NCBI GenBank assembly: GCA_020205615.1 | Contig: CM035173.1 | Span: forward strand, 50,210,617-50,274,616 | Direction: 5' to 3' | Source of the DNA: Panax quinquefolius | Taxonomy: Eukaryota; Streptophyta; Magnoliopsida; Apiales; Araliaceae | DNA length: 64,000 bases | Shown: piece after piece, positions 57,113 to 64,000 of the stretch | How positions within the stretch are numbered: position 1 is the first letter of the stretch | Layout: each line of letters begins with the position of its first letter | The notes under the pieces: generated by a model | Databases searched by the model: none | The model's input: the letters and a program-made list of their open reading frames with translations, nothing else | Told to the model about the DNA's origin: nothing | Program-made: the position numbers and the translations under genes

Positions 57113-58265
57113 TAGGATGAACCATTTCTATTTAAGGCCTACGCAAATCAAATGATTAGACGTTGTGTGCCACATGAAGAGATGGACAACATACTGGGTC
57201 ATTGCCACTCATCAGATTATGGAGGCCATTATTCTGGTGATCGAACAGCAGCCAAAGTGTTACAATCAGGATTTTTTCTGGCCTTCGCTATTCAAGGATG
57301 CTTACCTCTTTATGATGAAGTGTGATCGATGCCAACGCGTAGGTAATATCTCCAAGTGCAATGAAATGCCACTCAACTTAATTTTGGAGGAAGAACTGTT
57401 CGACGTATGGGGAATCGATTTTATGGGACCTTTCCCATCATCTTTCAATAATCAGTACATTTTGTTGGCGGTCGATTATGTTTTCAAATGGGTAGAAGCT
57501 GCAGCTTTACCCATGAATGATGCCAACGTTGTCCTCTAATTCTTAAAGAAAAACATCTTCACACGATTTGGGATGCCGAGGGCAATAATAAGTGATGAGG
57601 GAACTCACTTCTGTAATAAGCAGTTCACAAAATTGCTTGTAAAGTATGTGGTTCGTCATAAAATTGCTGCCGCATATCATCCCCAAACCAATGGTCAAGC
57701 GAAGGTCTTGAATAGGGAGGTCAGGCAAATTCTGGAAAAGGTGGTCAATCCGTCATGAAAAGATTGGTCTTTGCATCTTGACGATGCTCTATGGTCATAT
57801 CGAACAGCATATAAGAATTCGATCGGCATGTCACCTTATCGAATGATCTACAAAAAGGCATGTCATCTCTCGGTCGAATTAGAACACAGTGCACATTGGG
57901 CCATTTGTAAACTTAACTTCGATTTATAAGCAATGGCTGAGAAAAGATTACTACAATTGAATGAGATGGACGAATTCCTGATTCAATGCCTATGAGAACG
58001 CAAAACTCTACAAGGAGAAAGTCAAAGCTTGGCATGATAAGAAAATTCTTGATCAGACGTTTTAACCGGGCCAACAAGTCTTGCTTTTCAACTCTCGATT
58101 GCGTTTATTCCCTGGCAAACTAAAATCTCGTTGGTCGGGACCTTTCAAGGTTGTATCTGTCGCACCACATGGAAATATTGAGGTCGAGGAACTGAATTCA
58201 AAGCGTACATTCAAGGTTAACGGTCAACGTCTAAAACATTATTGGAGTAGACCTATTGACCGTTA
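57113..58265 (+). pseudogene. Athila integrase
   Basis: Opens with TAG at 57,113-57,115, where Trp is usual. The zinc-binding region ([19 protein letters not shown], about 57,198-57,255, and [11 protein letters not shown]) spans two frames. [13 protein letters not shown] has the first catalytic Asp (about 57,409-57,447). Stop TAA at 57,537-57,539. [11 protein letters not shown] has the second Asp (57,585-57,617) and [18 protein letters not shown] follows, with the catalytic Glu as the E of NREV (57,669-57,722). Stop TGA at 57,756-57,758. Further decay to 58,066, then the C-terminal domain LFPGKLKSRWSGPFKV in 58,081-58,266. Inactive. Confidence 0.85.
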
Positions 58266-58266
58266 A

Positions 58267-59593
58267 ACTACGGCCATGTACCTCGCCGAACCAGTGAACA
58301 ATTGAGCAACAACGGAAAAGTCGGGCTGACGACTGTAAACCAAGCGCTTATTGGGAGGCAATCCATTAAGTTTTTATTTAATTCACTTTAGTTTCATATT
58401 ATTTACTTATTTTAGTCCTTTAGTATTTCTAGTAAACAATTTGGTAGATTAAGTCACAAATTTCCCATGTGTGCAAGACCTATACAGGGCATGAACCCTC
58501 AATAGAGCGCCCCGGCGCTGTTATGAGCCCTCAATAGAGCACCTCGGCGCTGGGAGTTCTTGAAGCTACGGGTCAACAGCGCCCCGGCGCTCAACACTAC
58601 ATGTTCATGTTCCCGCCCTTGCCGCTAGCACTCGACCTCGAACCAACATGCACACAACAAATACCCGGCCACACGTAATACTCATATTACAGCCTCCCAA
58701 GCACTAGGCTACACTAACAGACTGTGAAGGTCAGCGCCCCGGCGCTGATCGTAGCACTACTCACAGCGCCCCGGCACTGGAGTATCAACTCAGACTCTTA
58801 CTTTAGTGCAACTACTCGGCTTCCAATTGAAAATTTTTTAACTGCATCACGTTTCCACAACTACACCCACCAACGTTTAGATGGTAACTTCTTTGCAACA
58901 TCTATATATATCGTACTATCTAACACCAGTTCACATCTCTATTTGGGGCTCCAATTATCGAAGCATTGTTCATCTACTATCACCAGTTCACAGGTATGTA
59001 CCAAATTACATTAAAATTTACGTGAATCCACATCTTTTATGTGCAAGGATGGTAAATTACCTGTCAATTTGATTTACTTTCTCTTCATCTATCGTGCAAA
59101 TCTTCAGTCCTTTGATGTTGAAATTCGCATATGGCATATATATGCCACACCGGTTGACGGGGTTCCACTGTTGAAGGGGAGTTCGTGAATAGATGATAAG
59201 TGCATGCGAAAGGTTTTGAATGGATAGGAAATTAGGGGTGGTTTCAAGAAATTTATCAGTTGCCTATAAGGTGTTTGATAATTTGCCTAAGTTTATGATC
59301 ATGTTCACATTCACACATATCACCATGTCCATGCACTGTATTTATGGACCATCTTGCCACCACAATAGTATAAATCTACTGTCGCATATATTCATTACTA
59401 TAGTGGGGAGAATTATACTATGTATAATTGTGCAGTTTCATGTTATTGTGTGTCACGCCACACTCCTAACAATATACTCAACGTACCAATATATTTTGAA
59501 GTTTGGTGGTGTTATCATGAATGCGGTTATCCTAGTTAGAATTCTGTCTGATGCTAATACATGTGGATGTCTCTACGTGCAGAATTTCATACA
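58267..59593 (+). other. Athila spacer between pol and the downstream ORF; no gene
   Basis: Contains five near-identical AGCGCCCCGGCGCT palindromes at 58,506-58,778. The rest has no convincing coding sequence. A 132-codon open stretch at 59,220-59,618 shows no family resemblance that I can see and is probably chance. Confidence 0.7.
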
Positions 59594-60743
59594 TGGCTTC
59601 CGAGCGTCAACGTGGTGAAGGTTCAGGGACCGCGTCAACTCCACCTCCAAAATTTGATAATCGACGTTTTACCAGTGCCGCGGCTCAAGAACGCTATAAC
59701 CGCATGGCTACTCGCTCATTAGTCCCAAAACATGGTTTGAGACCCGATCAAACAAAGGACAGAGAAATGGCACCGAACAACCAGACCCAGTTATCATTGC
59801 AGTAGTTAAAGAGTTCTACGCCAACGTGCCCGAACATTTCCATTATGGGGTCTTTGTGAGGGGCAAAACAGTTGAAATTGACAAAGAAAACATTAACAGG
59901 TGCTATCAACTGCCACTAGAGGGACTGCACGATGAGTATGCTAGCCTTGTGAGTGACGGACCGGACTTTGAAAAGATAATTCGCAAACTTTGTCAACCGG
60001 GCACCACATGGACAGTGCATGAGCGTGGTAGCATGACCTTTCCACTCTCTAACCTCAGTTTATATGGAAAGGCGTGGTACACTTTTATCTGCACCAAACT
60101 TATGCCATGCACCCATGTGAGTCATGTTACTAGGGAACGAACGATGCTTTTATACTCAATCATTAAAGGATTCAAAATTGATGTCGGCCACCTTATCCAG
60201 CAGTCTATTCTCCGAGCATCACGAGGAGGGACCACAGGAGGCTTACCCCATCCGTCCCTCATTTGCGTATTATGTGCTAAGTTTGGGGTAAAATGGAAAT
60301 CCGATGAGATGATTCAAACGCCCATGCCAGTTTTGGACCACAAGTTGATAAGCAGATATAAAGTGTGGACAGGTGGGGCAAATCACCCTAGGGGATTGAC
60401 TTTCATAATTCCCCAAATTGAAGCTTCTCAAGCTCCACCACCTCAGGCTCCACCTACTTATGGTCCTTCGTCAGTAGCTCATCATGGTGTGGTTCTAGAA
60501 GCAGTCCAGCGTGAAATAGATGGATGGTTCTACAATCTCGAAGCTCAAAATGTCCGCCTGTCTGAACGCCAAGATGTGAACTATAAATATTTGGTCGACT
60601 AGTTTGCATCTCAGAATGCTATGAACGCCCAGTTGTTCCCGGGTGTTAATCTCAATCGGTTCCCCGCTGCCCCAATTCTGCCAGTATTTCCCCCTTTCGA
60701 TCTAGAGATGAGCGAGGATGATGATGCTCCACCCAAGGCATAA
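59594..60743 (+). pseudogene. Athila downstream ORF (env position; plant transposon protein domain)
   Basis: Starts at ATG 59,594 (MASERQRGEGSGTASTPPPK). It is frameshifted near 59,770, because the expected continuation VKEFYANVPEHFHYG is in another frame. It then runs open as VFVRGKTVEIDKENINRCYQ (about 59,850-59,910) to DVNYKYLVD, TAG at 60,600-60,602, and on to a natural TAA at 60,741-60,743 (ending DDDAPPKA). The central part resembles the 'putative plant transposon protein' domain found in Athila elements at the env position. I see no signal peptide or transmembrane helix, so it is not an obvious envelope protein. Function unknown. Confidence 0.75.
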
Positions 60744-61420
60744 GCTCATCAGGGAAGTCCTCTTTTTTATTTTTGCTGTATTTTTCGCATGAGGACATTG
60801 CTCTAGATAAGTTTGGGGTAGTTTATTTTTATTTGCATTATTAGATTGTTAATGGTATGTTTGGATCTTTATTATTGTGATTAAATGTTGTATTTAGGAT
60901 TGCATGTTAATTCCAGCTTTTGATAGTACGTATGTTTGGGGCCAATGATGAAATTAAAATTACATGAATAAGGCTAGTAAGGATTGTTAAACTAGTGATA
61001 TGATTTTCTTGATATGATTTAAATCTTCATCTGTTTGACACTGATATTATAAAGATAGCATGTTTTGAAAAATGACCGTGTTGGCTATGATAGTTTAAAT
61101 GGATAGATAATAGAGTTCTAAAGGATGAATGCTAGTGAAATTAAGGAACAATTTAAATAGCTAGTGAAGACTGAATTTAGATATGAACTCAAGTTTGGGG
61201 GGAAAAAATTTGGAGTATATAAGATTTGAAAAAAAAAGAATAAACACTGTGGCATGCTTGTCTAGTTTTGTGGCCTTTGTTACTTGAGTATGTAAGCCCG
61301 AGGGGATTGTCTCTACACCTAGCGCCCTAAGGTCTTAATGGCTTTGGAGTCGTTGGTCAAAAGCTCGTTAAGGTAGCACTGAAAAGCCTAAGGGAATAAG
61401 ACAATGCATAGTCATGAGAA

Positions 61421-61481
<61 letters not shown>

Positions 61482-61912
61482 GCGGAAAAGTGCAAAAAGC
61501 CCCCGTATTTAAAAAAAAGCATAAGTATTCCATTTTGACCCCTGGACTTTGGTGATTGTTTAATTTTAGTTGAATCTAGTTTATTTGATGAGTTCTTGAG
61601 TTGAAACTGTATGATGCCTATTAAGAAATTTATTATCTTTCGTATTTTACTGTTCATTGGTTAGCATGGTTGTTGAACACACACTCACAATATCAGTAAT
61701 AACAGATTTAGATTCATTGATTGTTAGGATATTATTGAACTGCAGTAACATGATGTATTAGCATGTTTTTGTAATTTTTCTGAGGACTATGAATATTTGT
61801 GTGCTATTGGATGGCTGGAATTAAGATCATTTAGATAGTTTGCATTTGCATGGTGTTTAGTTTTTCGTATTGTTGTGTCTTGTGCTTTGTTGCTTGAGGA
61901 CAAGCAATGATT
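60744..61912 (+). other. Athila 3' untranslated region; no gene
   Basis: Non-coding. It has extra polypurine-like AAGTTTGGGG at 60,809-60,818 and 61,191-61,202 and an (AAT)n microsatellite at 61,421-61,480. Confidence 0.75.
61421..61480. repeat. (AAT)n microsatellite
   Basis: About 19 AAT units inside the Athila 3' region. Confidence 0.95.
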
Positions 61913-61928
61913 TAAGTTTGGGGGTATT
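61913..61928 (+). promoter_or_regulatory. Athila polypurine tract
   Basis: AAGTTTGGGGGTATT directly before the 3' LTR, preceded by GAGGACAAGCAATGATTT, as in Athila elements generally. Confidence 0.85.
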
Positions 61929-63134
61929 TGATGATTGAGTAATATACTCATGACTTGGATATATTTGGGCTTAATATATTGTATTCTCAAAGTATTTAGA
62001 TTCGTTTTACTGTGTTTAGTTGTGATATTGCAGGTTTGTGAGCTGTAGGAACGTTTGGGAGCATTTGAGCTGAAAAGGGGCATAGTTGGAATTTTCTGCA
62101 CCCCAAATCGGGGCGCCAATATATCGATATAATCCTAATCTGCGTTGGTATTTGCTAAAAATTAGTTGACCAAGGGGCGCGTTGACTAGACGTTGACTTG
62201 CATTAAAAACTTTAAAGAGGTGGTTATGTGACAAAAATTGAGTTAGAAATGGATTGTGGAACAAGATGGGAAGTATATAAGGTTTATTTACATTTAATTA
62301 GGGGACTATTCTACACAATTGGAGGCTGATCAAGGAGCTAAGGGAGAATTGGAAGAATTTACTTGGAGCTTTTCTCTTCTTCTTCTTCATTCTTTAATTT
62401 GTGTAATTCATTAAGGATGATTTTTCAAATATTGTTAGTTTTATTTTCTGTTATGAACTAATTTCTTAAATTAAGATTCCAATTGAACCTTTTATAATTA
62501 TGAGTTGATTATTTGACTAATAATTACCTTGTTACTCTAGAATGAATTAAAAGAAGAATTCTAGGGTTAGAACTAGGCATGGTGACATGTGACTTAGTTA
62601 TTTGCACAGTGAATAATTAGGTTTGTGAATAGAATAAAAATATATGTTTGTCGCAAGTAACATATAAGGAATTAGGATTGTAATGAGTTTAATTCAATTG
62701 TTTTGCATAGGAATATAGCAAAGTTAATCTGGGTTAAATAGAAGGTAATTGATCACTTGGAAAAGGGCTTTTGGCATTTGAGAATTCCTATTAACGATTC
62801 AGTAGACATAATAATTGGGATAATTGGATAATTGATTTATAGTTCATAATTGGGGATATTGGAGTCTTAATATTTATTTATCTGAATTCAATCAAATCTT
62901 AGTTTTGTTTATTTAATTTCTTTTAGACTAATCTCTTTTAATTGTTTAATTTAGTTTTCTTAATTAGAAAAATCACAATTATTGATTGTTTAAATAAAAT
63001 TAAATTGATATAGTGCTAGTAGTTGGAATTTATTAATTAAAATTCCCTGTGGGATCGACATTCTATCTTATCACTCTATTACTTGTTGACCGTGTACACT
63101 TGCACGTTTGCTTTGATTGTGAAATCAACCAACA
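61929..63134 (+). repeat. Athila 3' LTR
   Basis: 1,206 bp. Same TATA box at 62,272-62,282. Lacks about 60 bp present in the 5' LTR at 52,170-52,235. Confidence 0.92.
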
Positions 63135-63139
63135 GTTTT

Positions 63140-63743
63140 TCAAACCCTGTGTTCAATAGTAATTGAGGCCTTTGATACTTCCATTTTATTATTAAATGTT
63201 CGGTTTGTTTCTTTTATTTTCGAGATGCGAGGCATCTTCGAGAAAATAATATACAGCAGTGCCAAACTCTTCATGGGCAAGACAGCCATCCAAGGAAATT
63301 CGACAATCAGAATAATGTACAAGTCGCCATACCGAAAAAACGTCCATCACGGGAACTGAATCTAGATTCAATGGGCTGAATCTGTGATCACATGATTCCT
63401 AAGCTCACATGATACTGTAGTTTGTATAGAAAGTAGTAAGCTGTTATATATATTAAAGTTGTAAATATATATATACAGATATGATCAACCACCACGAAGC
63501 AACTCCATGGGGGAACGGAAATGTAAATATATAAAAGCGGTAATATATATATATATATATATATATATATGGACATGATCAACCACCACGAAGTAAACTC
63601 CAGGTGGGACGAAATGTAAATAAAGCTGTAAAAGCGATCAACTTCCATGAAGTAAACTCTAGGTAGGACGAAAAGTAAATAAAGCTGTAAAAGCAATCAA
63701 CTGCCACGAAGTAAACTCGAGCGAGGATTTAAATGTAAATATA

Positions 63744-63780
<37 letters not shown>

Positions 63781-63832
63781 CCAAGAAACGCATATGGATG
63801 TAAATCCGCACTCATCGGATATGTCCGACAAC

Positions 63833-63880
<48 letters not shown>

Positions 63881-63927
63881 GCTCTCTAGATATAAAATCC
63901 GTGCTCATCGATATGTTTGACAATAGT

Positions 63928-63983
<56 letters not shown>

Positions 63984-64000
63984 AATAAAAGAAAAAATTG
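63140..64000 (-). repeat. Tat/Ogre 5' LTR continuation with minisatellites; no gene
   Basis: Continues the Tat LTR beyond the Athila insertion. From about 63,480 it is a tandem of roughly 58-bp units (GATCAACCACCACGAAGTAA-like; about 63,483, 63,577, 63,634 and 63,694). Two roughly 95-bp units follow (about 63,783 and 63,878; 'CGCACTCATCGGATATGTCC'-like), each ending in (TA)n. The window ends in (GT)n before the LTR's outer end is reached. Confidence 0.7.
63743..63981. repeat. (TA)n and (GT)n microsatellites
   Basis: TA tracts at about 63,743-63,778, 63,836-63,876 and 63,926-63,948, then (GT)n at 63,949-63,980. An earlier TA tract is at 63,543-63,570. Confidence 0.9.

Larger units (their letters stand above)
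51589..63134 (+). mobile_element. Athila-type Ty3/gypsy retrotransposon, complete structure
   Basis: LTRs 51,589-52,856 and 61,929-63,134 start TGATGATTG and end ACCAACA, with perfect TSD GTTTT at 51,584-51,588 and 63,135-63,139. The PBS is tRNA-Asp-like. Gag, protease, RT, RNase H, integrase and a downstream Athila-specific ORF follow, with polypurine tract AAGTTTGGGGG. It is inserted in the Tat 5' LTR. Structure is complete, but stops and frameshifts occur in every domain, so it is dead. The 3' LTR is about 60 bp shorter because of a deletion near 62,517. Confidence 0.93.

Noticed and set aside
59220..59618. 132-codon frame in the Athila spacer as a gene
   Set aside because: No family resemblance, weak context, and it overlaps the start of the recognised downstream ORF in another frame.
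1..64000. A host gene, tRNA, rRNA or non-transposon gene cluster
   Set aside because: Every substantial open frame could be assigned to a transposable element, the viral insert or repeat sequence; nothing else was supported.

Overview
The window looks like flowering-plant heterochromatin, probably pericentromeric, made almost entirely of transposable elements. No host gene, tRNA or rRNA is visible. The lineages are recognised from their proteins, primer-binding sites and LTR ends: Ty3/gypsy of the Tat/Ogre, Athila and Tekay/Del-like types, a Ty1/copia element, and an endogenous pararetrovirus (Caulimoviridae). All are typical of angiosperms. The species cannot be named from this sequence; a eudicot is only a guess.

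Nearly everything from 9.9 to 64 kb is one old Tat/Ogre-type element on the minus strand that later elements have split open. Its 5' LTR reaches the right edge (51,133-51,583 and 63,140-64,000). Its PBS is 51,111-51,130, its leader is 50,619-51,110 plus 41,285-41,490, its gag is 39,635-41,284, and its gag/protease continuation is 9,936-11,493. Reverse transcriptase, RNase H and integrase are not in the window. Three insertions, each with a matching 5-bp target-site duplication (TSD), interrupt it. (1) A copia element, 11,499-39,629, + strand, TSD CCTTA. (2) A gypsy-type solo LTR, 41,496-50,613, TSD ATGAT, itself split by a decayed pararetrovirus at about 43,733-49,875 between TA-rich tracts. 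(3) A full Athila element, 51,589-63,134, TSD GTTTT.

Two Tekay-like elements of one family are nested in the copia element in opposite orientations: 14,208-23,644 (minus, TSD AATAR) and 27,976-37,447 (plus, TSD AAAGA). Together they form a roughly 9.4-kb inverted repeat around a 4.3-kb spacer. Both appear to lack the same central part of pol (the RT catalytic core and RNase H), so a deletion derivative seems to have transposed at least twice using proteins supplied in trans.

The left 9.9 kb is a head-to-tail array of about 3.08-kb units. Each unit is part of an LTR related to the solo LTR, with the LTR terminus fused to LTR-internal sequence. Inside each unit are 70-85-bp subrepeats with a hairpin whose arms change together from copy to copy. 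This looks like a satellite being born from an LTR.

Two kinds of damage separate cleanly. In the high-copy families (array, Tekay-like, parts of copia and solo LTR), small indels and substitutions cluster at CAG/CTG trinucleotides. This suggests base-calling errors at CHG-methylated cytosines rather than real mutation. In Athila and the pararetrovirus, premature stops are mostly CAG>TAG, CAA>TAA, CGA>TGA or TGG>TGA/TAG, the pattern left by deamination of methylated cytosine. No protein-coding element in the window looks able to move on its own.
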